64,000 nucleotides of DNA from Streptomyces collinus (GTDB lineage Bacteria > Actinomycetota > Actinomycetes > Streptomycetales > Streptomycetaceae): contig NZ_CP133771.1 in assembly GCF_031348265.1 (NCBI RefSeq), positions 6,944,001-7,008,000 on the forward strand. The letters run 5' to 3'. The position numbers and the translations under genes were made by a program. The notes under the pieces were generated by a model. The model did no database searches. It worked only from the letters and a program-made list of their open reading frames with translations, and was not told the origin of the DNA. Below are positions 14,786 to 24,295 of this stretch, piece after piece (the stretch's first letter is position 1; the number at the start of each line of letters is the position of its first letter).

Positions 14786-16135
14786 ATGCACCCACGTGCT
14801 GGTGCTTCCCTGAGCCGCCGCCGATTCCTCGCCCTCTCGGCCGCCGGCGCCGCGACCGGCGCGGCGTCGCTGAACGGCTGTGCGATGCAGGTCTCCAGCG
14901 GTGTCGGTGGCGGCGGCGAGAGCGTCACGGTGATGGCCAAGCCCGACGACATCTCCCCGGAACTGATCCGGCAGGCCCAGAAGGACATCGGCGTCAAGAT
15001 CGTCACGGTGCGCTACGACATCACCAAGCTCATCGGCATGATGACCAACGGCGCGCCGCCCGACCTGGTGCGCGGCGTAGGCGCCACGGACGCCCCCTAC
15101 TTCGCGGCACGCGATGTGATGGAGGACCTGGACCCCTACTTCGCCCGGAGCCGCGTCCTCAAGGCCGGTGACCTCGACCCGGTCAACGACCTGTGGCGCT
15201 ACGACGGCCGCACCCAGGGCAAGGGCCCCCGCTACGGCATGGCGAAGGACTTCTCCCAGGACTCCATGTACTGGTACAACACCGCCCTCTTCGACAAGGC
15301 GGGCGTCGACCACCCGCCGGAGACCGAGCCGGTCACCTACGAGGAGTGGCTGGAGAACGCGGAGCGGCTCACCCGGCGCAAGAACGGCCAGACGGTCGTC
15401 TTCGGCGGCAGTTACCAGGGCGTGCTCACCCCCAACCTGCTGGCGAGTCTGACGGCGTCCGCAGGAGGCAGCCTCTTCAGCGACGACTTCTCCCGCATCG
15501 ACTTCACGACCCCCGAGGCCCGCAAGGCGCTGAACTGGTACGTCGAGTACGGCCGGAGCAGGGTCGGGCCGAGCATCGTCCAGCCCGACCCCAACGCCTG
15601 GGACGGCCCGACCTACCAGGCGGGCCGGATGGCCATGTCCAACTCCGGCTACTGGCTCGGCGGTCTGATCAACACGGACAAGAAGCTGGCGCCGCTCTCG
15701 CGCCTCGCCCCGGCCCCGCTCTTCGCGGGCGGCCGGCGGGTCAGCCCCTGCCAGGCCGGCACCGGATTCTGGATGCCGAAGCAGGCGAGGAACAAGGACG
15801 CGGCCTGGCGGGTCTTCGAGTGGTTCTTCGGCGAGGGACCGGCCCGGGCCCGCGCCTCCGGCGGCTGGGGCATCCCCACCCTGAAGTCCCTGCGCCCGCT
15901 GATGCCCGCCCAGGAGGACTACCAGAAGCGGGTGCTGAAGGTGCAGAACGCCGAGCTGAAGCACTTCTCGGTGATCGCCTTCACGCCGTACGCCTCGGCG
16001 GACTCGCTCTACGCCCTCTTCAACCAGGAGGCGCCGGCCGCGATGAACGGTCACATGTCCGTCGACGCCCTGGCGGGCCGCCTGAACTCCGTCATGAACG
16101 AGCAGCTGAAGCGCGGTAAGGAGCAAGTGGGATGA
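14786..16135 (+). CDS. Extracellular sugar-binding lipoprotein, cluster B
   Basis: 449 residues from ATG 14786 after GGAGGT. Tat-like signal (SRRRFLALSAAG) ending in lipobox SLNGC, lipidated Cys32. The mature part is a family 1 solute-binding protein (APPDLVRGVGATDAPYFAARDVMEDLDPYF, SMYWYNTALFDKAGVDHPPE, EEWLENAERLTRRKNG, GGWGIPTLKSL). It would bind the oligosaccharide released by the secreted enzymes encoded further down the same operon. Its TGA overlaps the next ATG (ATGA). Two CAACCGGTT operators precede it. The ligand is inferred to be an unsaturated or acidic oligosaccharide from the lyase and GH28-like neighbours. Confidence 0.92.
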   Translation: MHPRAGASLSRRRFLALSAAGAATGAASLNGCAMQVSSGVGGGGESVTVMAKPDDISPELIRQAQKDIGVKIVTVRYDITKLIGMMTNGAPPDLVRGVGATDAPYFAARDVMEDLDPYFARSRVLKAGDLDPVNDLWRYDGRTQGKGPRYGMAKDFSQDSMYWYNTALFDKAGVDHPPETEPVTYEEWLENAERLTRRKNGQTVVFGGSYQGVLTPNLLASLTASAGGSLFSDDFSRIDFTTPEARKALNWYVEYGRSRVGPSIVQPDPNAWDGPTYQAGRMAMSNSGYWLGGLINTDKKLAPLSRLAPAPLFAGGRRVSPCQAGTGFWMPKQARNKDAAWRVFEWFFGEGPARARASGGWGIPTLKSLRPLMPAQEDYQKRVLKVQNAELKHFSVIAFTPYASADSLYALFNQEAPAAMNGHMSVDALAGRLNSVMNEQLKRGKEQVG

Positions 16136-17133
16136 CGGTCGAGCAGATACCCGTCACCGGGAGGCCGGGCCGCCGCCCCGCCGCGCGTCCCGCCCGCACG
16201 GCACCGGCCGAGCGGCGCCGGATCTCCATGACGGGCCGCAGGCATCGCGCTTTCTACCTGTTCACCGCGCCCTGGACCATCGGTTTCCTGCTGCTGACCG
16301 TCGTGCCGATGGCGTACGCGCTGTGGCTGAGCTTCACCACGTACGACGGCATCTCGCCGAACTGGCGCTACGTCGGCCTCGGCAACTACGGCGAACTGTT
16401 CTCCGATCCGCAGACCTGGAAGTCCCTCGGCCGTACCGGTCTGTTCGCGATCACGTCGGTGCCGCTGTCGATCATCGCGGGGCTGGGGCTGGCCGTCCTG
16501 GTCAACCGGCCGATCAAGGCACGCGGGCTGTTCCGCACGCTGCTGTACCTGCCGGCCGTGGTGCCGCCGGTCGGGGCCGGCCTCACCTTCAAGGCGCTCT
16601 TCGACCAGAACTCCGGTGCCGCGAACGGCGTCCTCACCCTCTTCGGCTTCGACGCGCTCGGCTGGCTCGCCGACCCCTACGCCCGCTACGTGCTGCTGAT
16701 GAGTGTGCTGTGGGCCGCCGGAAACGTCATGATCATCTCCCTGGCGGGGCTCCAGGACGTGCCCCGCGAACTGCACGAGGCGGCCCGGATCGACGGGGCG
16801 AGCGCCTGGCGTACCTTCCGCAGCATCACCGTGCCCCTGCTGTCGCCGGTGCTGCTGTTCCAGACCGTCACCGGTGTGATCGCGTCCGTGCAGACCATCA
16901 TGCCGCTGCTGCTGACCCCGGACGGCACGACCGCGGGCGTCACCGCGCTGCCGCAGTCCAACTACCTCTACATGATGCACGTGTTCTCGCAGTACTTCGC
17001 GCTCGGCCGCTACGGCTACGCCTCCGCGCTGCTGTGGGTGCTCTTCGTCCTGATCCTCATCGCCACCGGGCTCATCTTCAGGTTCACGTCCGGCGTGGTG
17101 TTCTACAACGTCGACCCGGAGGCGAAGAAGTGA
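16132..17133 (+). CDS. Carbohydrate ABC transporter permease (MalF/UgpA type), cluster B
   Basis: 333 residues. A basic, Pro/Arg-rich tail of about 38 residues is followed by six membrane helices. EAA loop: EAARIDGASAWRTFRSITVPLLSP. It starts inside the stop codon of the binding-protein gene (ATGA, 16132-16135) and its own stop overlaps the GTG of the next permease. This gives a strictly coupled three-gene transporter. It forms half of the membrane channel and needs an ATPase from elsewhere in the genome. Confidence 0.9.
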   Translation: MTVEQIPVTGRPGRRPAARPARTAPAERRRISMTGRRHRAFYLFTAPWTIGFLLLTVVPMAYALWLSFTTYDGISPNWRYVGLGNYGELFSDPQTWKSLGRTGLFAITSVPLSIIAGLGLAVLVNRPIKARGLFRTLLYLPAVVPPVGAGLTFKALFDQNSGAANGVLTLFGFDALGWLADPYARYVLLMSVLWAAGNVMIISLAGLQDVPRELHEAARIDGASAWRTFRSITVPLLSPVLLFQTVTGVIASVQTIMPLLLTPDGTTAGVTALPQSNYLYMMHVFSQYFALGRYGYASALLWVLFVLILIATGLIFRFTSGVVFYNVDPEAKK

Positions 17134-17993
17134 CCGCCACCAGTCTGCCCCCCGACTCCGCGCCCCGGGTGCGGATACGCGTCCACCGCCTGGTCCTCTA
17201 CACGGTCCTCGTCGCCGTCACCGGCCTGTTCGTCGGCCCCTTCGGCTGGCTGGTCCTCAGCGGCCTGAAGACCCCCGCGGAACTGGCAGCGTCCCCCGTG
17301 CACTGGCTCCCCAGCCATGTCCAGTGGCACAACTTCGCCGACGCCTTCCACCTGATCGACTTCCTCGGCTACGCCCGCAACTCCCTGATCATCGCGCTGA
17401 TCTACGCCACCCTCGTCACCCTCAGCTCCGCCTGGGTCGGCTTCGGCTTCGCCCGTCTGGACGCCCCCGGCAAGAAGACGCTGTTCGGCATCCTCATCGG
17501 CTCGATGATGCTGCCCCAGATGATCACGCTGCTGCCGACCTATCTGATCTTCGCGAAGCTCGGCATGGTCGACACGTACTGGCCGTGGGTGTTCTGGGGA
17601 CTGGCCGCGGCCCCCTATCTGGTCTTCCTCTTCCGCCAGTTCTTCGCCGGCCTGCCCCGCGAACTGGAGGAGGCCGCGATCGTCGACGGATGCGGCTACG
17701 GCACGATCTTCTGGCGGATCTTCCTGCCGCAGTCCTGGCCGGTGCTGTCCGCGAGCTTCGTGATCGCCTTCACCTGGTCCTGGGGCGACTACATCGCCCC
17801 GCAGCTGCTGCTCTCCACCGACAGGTCCACCCTGGCGGTGGCGGTCATGTCCACCTACGTCACCTCGGCCGGCACCCCCGTGGCCAACCTCCAGGCCGCG
17901 GCCTCCGTGATGTACGTCGTGCCGATCTTGCTGATCTTCCTGGTGGCCCAGCGCGGGTTCGTCGCCGGGATGTCCACGACCGGACTGAAGTAG
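17130..17993 (+). CDS. Carbohydrate ABC transporter permease (MalG type), cluster B
   Basis: 287 residues from GTG 17130, which overlaps the upstream TGA (GTGA). Six membrane helices after a short tail. EAA loop: EEAAIVDGCGYGTIFWRIFLPQSWP. C-terminus GFVAGMSTTGLK is typical of CUT1 MalG-like permeases. The reading frame is open far upstream, but translational overlap and the family N-terminus support this start. The GH28-like gene follows after 34 bp with its own ribosome site, so secreted enzymes and importer are made from one message. Confidence 0.9.
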   Translation: MTATSLPPDSAPRVRIRVHRLVLYTVLVAVTGLFVGPFGWLVLSGLKTPAELAASPVHWLPSHVQWHNFADAFHLIDFLGYARNSLIIALIYATLVTLSSAWVGFGFARLDAPGKKTLFGILIGSMMLPQMITLLPTYLIFAKLGMVDTYWPWVFWGLAAAPYLVFLFRQFFAGLPRELEEAAIVDGCGYGTIFWRIFLPQSWPVLSASFVIAFTWSWGDYIAPQLLLSTDRSTLAVAVMSTYVTSAGTPVANLQAAASVMYVVPILLIFLVAQRGFVAGMSTTGLK

Positions 17994-18027
17994 CCCCTCT
18001 TACCGAACCTTTTGCAAGGAGTTGCGC

Positions 18028-19557
18028 ATGAACACGCCCCTGTCACGCCGGACCACCCTCCAGGCCGCCGGTGTCATCGCTGCCGCCGGCCTGGCCGGCA
18101 GCATCGCCGGCACCGCACAGGCCGCCACGGCGGAGAACGGCACCACCGGCGACAGCGTGGTCATCCACCCCACGCTTCCGAAGGTGCCTGTCAACAACTC
18201 CTTCACCGTCAAGGTCCGGCCGCTCGGCGGCACCTGGCAGAAGCTCGGCGTCTACCTTGCCAAGCTCGCACTGATCGACGCGAACACCGGCAGCAACAGA
18301 GCCCAGAGCTCCTCCTGGGCCGCCTTCGACTTCTCCGGCACGGTCGAGGTCGAGGTCACGTACAACCCGGGCGGCGGCGAGAAGGTCCGCGTCCGCCCGG
18401 ACTCGTACGGCATCAAGCCCGAGGTGCTCGGCAGTACCGCGCGCTTCACCCTGGACCGGCCCCGCAACCTCGTCGTCCAGATGGACGACAAGATCTTCGA
18501 CTGCCTGCACCTGTTCGCGAACCCGATCGAACAGGACGTGCCCACCGAGGGCGACAAGAAGGTCATGTACTTCGGGCCGGGTCTGCACACCCACCCCGAC
18601 CGAACCCTGAAGGTGCCCACCGGCACCACCGTCTACCTGGCCCCGGGCGCCGTCCTCACCTCCAGCGTGATCTTCGAGGGGGTGGAGAACTGCCGGCTGA
18701 TCGGCCGCGGCGTGGTCTACGACACGACCGGCGGCGCGGTCTTCGTCCGCAAGTGCGAGAACGTGACGATCGACGGCATCACGATCCTCAACCCCCGGTA
18801 CGAGAACATCAGGGTCGCCGAGTCCGAGAACCTCACCATCAAGAATCTGCGTGCCTTCAGTCACCAGGGATGGGGTGACGGCATCCAGCTCTACTGCTCC
18901 GAGAACGTCACGATCGACGGCTGCTTCCTGCGCACTTCCGACGACTGCGTCGCTCTCTACACCCACCGCTGGGACTTCTACGGCGACACCCGCAACATTA
19001 CCGTCAAGAACTGCTCCCTCTGGGCCGACGTCGCCCACCCCATCAACATCGGCGTGCACGGCAATTCCGACACCCCAGAAGTGCTGGAGAACCTGCGCTA
19101 CGAGAACATCGACATCCTCGACCACCGCGAGCCGCAGGTGACCTACCAGGGCGCCATCGCCTTCATGGTCGGCGACAGCAACATCGTCCGGGACGTCAGG
19201 TTCGACGACATCCGCGTGGAGGACTTCCGCTGGGGCCAGCTCCTCCACATGCGGGTCGAGTTCAACCCGAAGTACAACACGTCGGCAGGCCGCGGCATCG
19301 AGTCCGTCTACATCAAGGACCTCAGCTACAACGGCAAGAACGCCGACCTCTCGATCATCGCCGGCCTCGACGCGGAGCACGCGATCAAGGACGTCACCTT
19401 CGAGAACCTCCGCGTCAACGGCAAGGTGATCGCCGACAGCACGGGCAAGCCGAAGTGGTATCTGGCCTCGGACGGCGTGCCCATGTTCGTCAACGAGCAC
19501 GTGACGAACCTCAAGTTCCTCACCACCGCCGAGGCCGAGGCGGCAGCCGCGTCATGA
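18028..19557 (+). CDS. Secreted GH28-like right-handed beta-helix glycosidase
   Basis: 509 residues from ATG 18028, seven bases after GCAAGGA. A Tat signal (SRRTTLQAAGVIAAAG) ends near AQA-AT. Residues about 40-190 form a beta-sandwich-like region. Residues about 195-480 are beta-helix coils (GTTVYLAPGAVLTSSVIF, GDGIQLYCSENVTIDGCFLRTSDDCVALY). The SDD pair fits the GH28 GxDD position and HPINIGVHGN fits roughly where GHG occurs, but the RIK motif of polygalacturonases is missing. This may be a GH28 relative or GH49-like enzyme with another specificity. It probably cuts a pectic or other acidic chain outside the cell and works with the two lyase-family proteins that follow. Its stop overlaps the next ATG. 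Confidence 0.8.
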   Translation: MNTPLSRRTTLQAAGVIAAAGLAGSIAGTAQAATAENGTTGDSVVIHPTLPKVPVNNSFTVKVRPLGGTWQKLGVYLAKLALIDANTGSNRAQSSSWAAFDFSGTVEVEVTYNPGGGEKVRVRPDSYGIKPEVLGSTARFTLDRPRNLVVQMDDKIFDCLHLFANPIEQDVPTEGDKKVMYFGPGLHTHPDRTLKVPTGTTVYLAPGAVLTSSVIFEGVENCRLIGRGVVYDTTGGAVFVRKCENVTIDGITILNPRYENIRVAESENLTIKNLRAFSHQGWGDGIQLYCSENVTIDGCFLRTSDDCVALYTHRWDFYGDTRNITVKNCSLWADVAHPINIGVHGNSDTPEVLENLRYENIDILDHREPQVTYQGAIAFMVGDSNIVRDVRFDDIRVEDFRWGQLLHMRVEFNPKYNTSAGRGIESVYIKDLSYNGKNADLSIIAGLDAEHAIKDVTFENLRVNGKVIADSTGKPKWYLASDGVPMFVNEHVTNLKFLTTAEAEAAAAS

Positions 19558-22500
19558 GCACCGACCCCGTGAGAAACAGCGCCATGAGCATCCCCGCACC
19601 GAGCCGCCGGGGCTTCCTCGGCGGTGCGGCCGCCCTGCTGCTTGCGTCGGGCGCGAGCGGACTGCTCCTCCCCTCAGCGGCCCGGGCCGCCGGCGCGGAC
19701 GGCATCACGACGCGTTCCTTCACCCACCCCGGGCTGCTGCACAGCGCCGACGACCTGGCCCGGATGAAGGCCGCGGTCGCCGCCAGGGAAACCCCCGTCT
19801 ACGACGGTTACCTCGCCCTCGCCGCCCACGCGCGCTCCAAGGCGACGTACGCCGTCCAGAACACGGGCCAGATCACCACCTGGGGGCGCGGGCCCACCAA
19901 CTTCCAGAACCAGGCCGTCGCCGACTCGGCCGCCGCCTACCAGACCGCGCTGATGTGGTGCATCACCGGAGAGCGCGCCTACGCCGACAAGTCCCGCGAC
20001 ATCCTCAACGCCTGGTCGGCGTCCCTCACCGCCGTCACCGGAGCGGACGGGCCGCTCGGCGCAGGGCTCCAGGTCTTCACGCTCGTCAACGCGGCCGAGT
20101 TGCTCCAGTACACCGGTTACGACGGCTGGACGCAGGAGGACATCGCCCGCTGCAAGGAGTCCTTCCTGCGCGTCTGGTATCCCGCGATCTCCGGCTACAT
20201 GCTCTACGCCAACGGCAACTGGGACCTGACGTCCGTCCAGTCGATCCTGGCCATCGGCGTGTTCTGCGAGGAGCCCACCCTCTTCGAGGACGCCCTGCGC
20301 TTCGCCGCCGCCGGAGCCGGCAACGGCGGTGTCCGGCACCGCATCGTCACCGACGCCGGCCAGGGCCAGGAGTCCGGGCGCGACCAGGGCCACGAGCAGC
20401 TCGCCGTGGGTCTGCTCGCGGACGCGGCACAGGTCGCCTGGAACCAGGGCGTCGACCTGTGCGCCTTCGACGACAACCGGCTGCTGAAGAACGTCGAGTA
20501 CGCCGCCCGCTACAACCTCGGCGGCGACGTGCCCTTCGTCCCCGACCTGGACCGCACCGGCAAGTACGTCAAGAAGTCGGTCTCCGCCGTCGGACGCGGA
20601 AACCTGCCGCCGATCTACGAGATGGCCTACGCGCACTACGCGGGCGTCCGTGGCCTCGACGCCCCCTACACCAAGGCGGCCGTCTTCCGCGGCACGGGCG
20701 GTGCCCGGGTGGTCGAGGGCAGCAACGACGACCTGCCGAGCTGGGGCACTCTCACCTTCGCGGGGACGACAGCCCCGTCCCCGGACAAGCCCACGGCTCC
20801 GGCCGGTGTCACGGCGGTGGGTGGTGACAAGTCCGTCACCGTGACCTGGCTGCCGCCGGCGTGGGCCGAGTCGTACACGGTCCTGCGGGCGACCAGGGCC
20901 GACGGACCGTACGAAAAGATCGCGACCGGTCTCGACAAGCCGGCGTACACCGACCCGGACGCCCGGGCGGGCAGGCCCTCCTACTACACGGTGACAGCCG
21001 TCAACTCCCAGGGCACCAGCGCCAGGTCCGCCTGGACGGCAGCTGTTCCCGAACTGCCCGATCCCTGGAAGACGCGGGACATCGGGAGCGTCAGGATCCC
21101 CGGCTCGGCCCTCTTCGACGGCGAGCGGTTCGTGCTGGCCGCGTCCGGCACCGCCGACACCCACCGCCTGGCGTACCTGCCGCTGCGCGGCGACGGCACG
21201 ATCACCGCGCGGATCGTGTATCCGCTCAGCTCCCAGTACTCCAAGATCGGTGTCGCCGTACGGGCGGGCCTCGACGCGGACGCCGCCCACGCCGCGATGC
21301 TGATCCAGGGCCTGCCCCTGCACACCTGGAGCGGTGTGTGGAGCGTACGGTCGATGGCCGGGGGAGCGGTCAGGGGCACCGGCAGCACACCCGTGCCGCC
21401 CTCGCAGCAGCAGACGATCACGACCGCCGCCGCTTTCCCGATCTCCTCCCTCGGCGACCTCCCCGAGTCGGCGACCCCACTCCAGGCCCCGTACGTCGAG
21501 GGCGCGGGCGACGGCTACCGGCTGCGGATGCCGTACTGGGTGCGGGTGACCCGCCGGGGCGACCGCTGCACCGGCGCCATCTCACCGGACGGCATCCGCT
21601 GGACCGAAGTGGGCACCGCCGACGTGGAGCTGGGAAGCACCGCGTACGTCGGTCTCACCCTCACGTCCTGCCTCGGCGTCGACGAGGAGTACGCCGAGAC
21701 CGGCTCCGGAGCCTTCGACAACGTCAGCGTCGTCTCCCGGACCGCCGGGGAGGTCTGGTCCGTGCCCCGCCCGGCCACGGCCGCCGGTGACCTGCGGGCC
21801 GTCGCGGGGGCCGACGCGGTCGAGCTGGCCTGGACCGATCCGGACCTCTCGGCCCGCTACAAGGTGCTGCGCGCCGCGGCCGACGGCCCCTACGAGACGA
21901 TCGCCACCGGCATCGGCGCGGTCGGCTTCGGCACCCGCGTCCGGTACGCCGACGCCACCGGCACCCCCGGCACGACGTACCACTACGCCGTCGCCAAGAC
22001 CAACTGCGCCGGACGCGGCCCCCTGTCGGAGCCCGCCACGTCGACGATGCCGACCCCGGCCAAGCCGCAACTCACTTCCGCCCCCACGGCGTTCGCCAAC
22101 AAGGGTGAGCCCTTCAAGCACCTCCTGCGCGCCTCGCACGAACCGATCCGGTTCACCGCGGACGGGCTGCCCGACGGCCTGCGCGTCGACCGGCGCACCG
22201 GCCTGATCTCCGGAACACCCACGGAAACGGGCGAGTTCAAGGTCACCACCACGGCGGGCAACGCAGCCGGGGACGCCACCGGCACCCTCACCCTCACCGT
22301 CGGCACCCCGCCGCCCGCGCCCTGGACCCACGGCGACCTGGGCGACGTCATCCTCGACGACCGCGCCTACGGCACCCTCGGCGTGGTCGCCGTCCAGACC
22401 CCCGGCAGCACCGCCCACAAGGACGGGACCTTCGTGGTGCGGGGCGCAGGGACCGACCTGACCGTCAACAACCAGGGCATGACGGGCCACTTCGCACGGC

Positions 22501-22919
22501 GGCCCGTCAGCGGCGACTGCGAGGTCACCGCCCGCCTGGTCTCCCGCGCCGGAGCCGCCGGCGACCGGGTGGGCCTGCTCATGGCCAAGTCCCTGTCGCC
22601 GTTCGACCTGGCGGCCGGGGCGATCGTCACCGGCGGCACGAGCGCCCAGCTGATGCTGCGCCCGACCGTCGCCGGCAAGTCCACGTTCACCGGCAACGCG
22701 GCGGTCACCGCTCCCTGCCTGCTGCGGCTGGAGCGCACAGGTACGCACTTCACCGCGGCCGCCTCGACCGACGACGGCGCCACCTGGACCCCCCTCGCCG
22801 AGGGAGACCTCCCCGGCTTCGGTGACGCCCCCTACTACGTGGGCCTCGTGGTCTGCTCCCGCGACCCCCTGGCCCGCAGCACCACCGAGTTCGACGAGGT
22901 GAGCATCACCCCCATGTAG
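19554..22919 (+). CDS. Secreted multidomain alginate-lyase-family protein
   Basis: 1121 residues. Starts at ATG 19554 overlapping the preceding stop (ATGA); ATG 19584 is an alternative. Tat signal (SRRGFLGGAAALLLASG) cleaved near ARA-AG. Residues about 55-400 match the alginate lyase fold (PF05426, PL5/PL38-like): FTHPGLLHSADDLARMK, NGNWDLTSVQSILAIG, and the conserved GQESGRDQGHEQLAVGLLADAAQVAWNQG. Then come FnIII (~430-520), a DUF1349-like beta-sandwich (~530-745), a second FnIII (~755-850), a putative Ig domain (GLPDGLRVDRRTGLISGTPTETGEF) and a second DUF1349-like domain (~940-1121). It is probably a uronate-polymer lyase with polymer-binding modules. Substrate unproven: alginate, glucuronan or a pectic chain. 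Confidence 0.82.
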   Translation: MSTDPVRNSAMSIPAPSRRGFLGGAAALLLASGASGLLLPSAARAAGADGITTRSFTHPGLLHSADDLARMKAAVAARETPVYDGYLALAAHARSKATYAVQNTGQITTWGRGPTNFQNQAVADSAAAYQTALMWCITGERAYADKSRDILNAWSASLTAVTGADGPLGAGLQVFTLVNAAELLQYTGYDGWTQEDIARCKESFLRVWYPAISGYMLYANGNWDLTSVQSILAIGVFCEEPTLFEDALRFAAAGAGNGGVRHRIVTDAGQGQESGRDQGHEQLAVGLLADAAQVAWNQGVDLCAFDDNRLLKNVEYAARYNLGGDVPFVPDLDRTGKYVKKSVSAVGRGNLPPIYEMAYAHYAGVRGLDAPYTKAAVFRGTGGARVVEGSNDDLPSWGTLTFAGTTAPSPDKPTAPAGVTAVGGDKSVTVTWLPPAWAESYTVLRATRADGPYEKIATGLDKPAYTDPDARAGRPSYYTVTAVNSQGTSARSAWTAAVPELPDPWKTRDIGSVRIPGSALFDGERFVLAASGTADTHRLAYLPLRGDGTITARIVYPLSSQYSKIGVAVRAGLDADAAHAAMLIQGLPLHTWSGVWSVRSMAGGAVRGTGSTPVPPSQQQTITTAAAFPISSLGDLPESATPLQAPYVEGAGDGYRLRMPYWVRVTRRGDRCTGAISPDGIRWTEVGTADVELGSTAYVGLTLTSCLGVDEEYAETGSGAFDNVSVVSRTAGEVWSVPRPATAAGDLRAVAGADAVELAWTDPDLSARYKVLRAAADGPYETIATGIGAVGFGTRVRYADATGTPGTTYHYAVAKTNCAGRGPLSEPATSTMPTPAKPQLTSAPTAFANKGEPFKHLLRASHEPIRFTADGLPDGLRVDRRTGLISGTPTETGEFKVTTTAGNAAGDATGTLTLTVGTPPPAPWTHGDLGDVILDDRAYGTLGVVAVQTPGSTAHKDGTFVVRGAGTDLTVNNQGMTGHFARRPVSGDCEVTARLVSRAGAAGDRVGLLMAKSLSPFDLAAGAIVTGGTSAQLMLRPTVAGKSTFTGNAAVTAPCLLRLERTGTHFTAAASTDDGATWTPLAEGDLPGFGDAPYYVGLVVCSRDPLARSTTEFDEVSITPM

Positions 22920-22944
22920 TACTCCACAGATCGGAGAGCCCCAC

Positions 22945-24192
22945 ATGAGCCGCACTTCCCCCCACACGCATCACGAGGGCGGCCGGGTGAGCCGCCGCGG
23001 TCTGCTCAAGACCGCCGGCGGCCTCACCGCAGCCCTCGCCGTCGGCGCCACGGCCACCGCCACCACGGCCGGCGCCGCACCCGCGACCTTCACCCACCCC
23101 GGCATGCTCCACAACGCCGGCGACATCAACCGCGCCAAGGTCAGGGTCGCCGCCGGCGACGACCCCTGGCTGTCCGGCTGGAACAGACTGACCGCCAACT
23201 CCCACTCCCAGTCCACCTGGACCAACCGGGCCACAGCGACCGTCATCCGCGGCGGCACCGGAGAGAACTACCCGCAGCTCTACAACGACATCGCGGCCGC
23301 CTACCAGAACGCGCTGCGCTGGAAGGTCGCCGGCACCGAGGCCAACGCCCAGTGCGCCGCGAACATCCTCAACGCCTGGTCCCGCACCCTGACCACGGTC
23401 ACCGGAAACGCCGACCGGTTCCTCGCCGCCGGCCTCTACGGCTGGCAGTTCGCCAACGCCTGCGAACTCATGCGGGATCACCCGGCGTTCGACCTCGCCG
23501 CCGCCCAGGACATGATGGTCAGGGTCTTCTACCCGCTCAACAACCAGTTCCTCACCGGCCACAACGACGCCTGCATCACCAACTACTGGGCCAACTGGGA
23601 CCTGTGCAACATGGCCTCCGTCATGGCCATCGGGATCCTCACCGACAACGCCGCCAAGTACGACCAGGCCGTCACCTACTTCAAGTCCGGAGCGGGAAAC
23701 GGTTCCATCCAGCACGCCGTCCCGTTCCTGTACGGCAACGTCGAGGGCTACGACCTCGGCCAGTGGCAGGAGTCCGGCCGCGACCAGGGCCACACCGTCA
23801 TGGGCATGGGCCAGATGGGCGCGCTCTGCGAAATGGCCTGGAACCAGGGCGACGACCTCTACTCGTACGACGGCCGCCGCTTCATGAAGGCCGCCCAGTA
23901 CGTCGCCAAGTACAACCTGAACATGGACGTGCCGTTCACCACCTACACCTGGGGCACGGGCCAGAACTGCGCCCAGCAGTCGCAGACCGTGCTCGGCTCC
24001 GCATCCCGCGGCCAGGTCCGCCCGGTCTGGGCGATGCTCCACTACCACTACGGGCGGCGCCTGCTCCTCGACGACAAGTACATCGCCCAGATGTGCTTCT
24101 CCGTCGCCCCCGAGGGCGGAGGAGGTGACTACGGCACCACCAGCGGCGGATTCGACCAGCTCGGATTCGGCACGCTGATGTACGCCAAGTAA
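22945..24192 (+). CDS. Secreted single-domain alginate-lyase-family protein
   Basis: 415 residues. Twin-arginine signal (SRRGLLKTAGGLTAAL) cleaved near AGA-AP. The rest is one alginate-lyase-family domain (PF05426): FTHPGMLHNAGDINRAKVRV, a TNYWANWDLCNMASVMAIG segment, QESGRDQGHTVMGMGQMGALCEMAWNQG, and MLHYHYG near the end. Asn/Trp, Arg/Asp/His and Tyr residues in these segments are candidate catalytic positions. It is clearly paralogous to the first domain of the 1121-residue protein but lacks all accessory modules, so the two may split endo and oligomer-cleaving work. It begins 25 bp after the upstream gene with a GGAGAG site, so it belongs to the operon. Confidence 0.82.
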   Translation: MSRTSPHTHHEGGRVSRRGLLKTAGGLTAALAVGATATATTAGAAPATFTHPGMLHNAGDINRAKVRVAAGDDPWLSGWNRLTANSHSQSTWTNRATATVIRGGTGENYPQLYNDIAAAYQNALRWKVAGTEANAQCAANILNAWSRTLTTVTGNADRFLAAGLYGWQFANACELMRDHPAFDLAAAQDMMVRVFYPLNNQFLTGHNDACITNYWANWDLCNMASVMAIGILTDNAAKYDQAVTYFKSGAGNGSIQHAVPFLYGNVEGYDLGQWQESGRDQGHTVMGMGQMGALCEMAWNQGDDLYSYDGRRFMKAAQYVAKYNLNMDVPFTTYTWGTGQNCAQQSQTVLGSASRGQVRPVWAMLHYHYGRRLLLDDKYIAQMCFSVAPEGGGGDYGTTSGGFDQLGFGTLMYAK

Positions 24193-24216
24193 CCCGAACG
24201 GTCCTCCTCATCCGCC

Positions 24217-24269
24217 CGTGCACCGGAATACCGGAACAGAATGAGTTGCTCTGATCTTCACGGTGCACG
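24217..24269 (+). terminator. Inverted repeat after cluster B lyases
   Basis: CGTGCACCG (24217-24225) and its exact complement CGGTGCACG (24261-24269) flank 35 bases. The long loop makes this a weak terminator or a possible protein site. It marks the only gap over 100 bp between the lyases and the esterase. Confidence 0.35.
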
Positions 24270-24295
24270 AGCGCGGTGAGGAGGCTGGTGGACGG

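Noticed and set aside
18028..19557. Classical endo-polygalacturonase
   Set aside because: The RIK motif is missing and GHG is altered, so only GH28-like can be supported.
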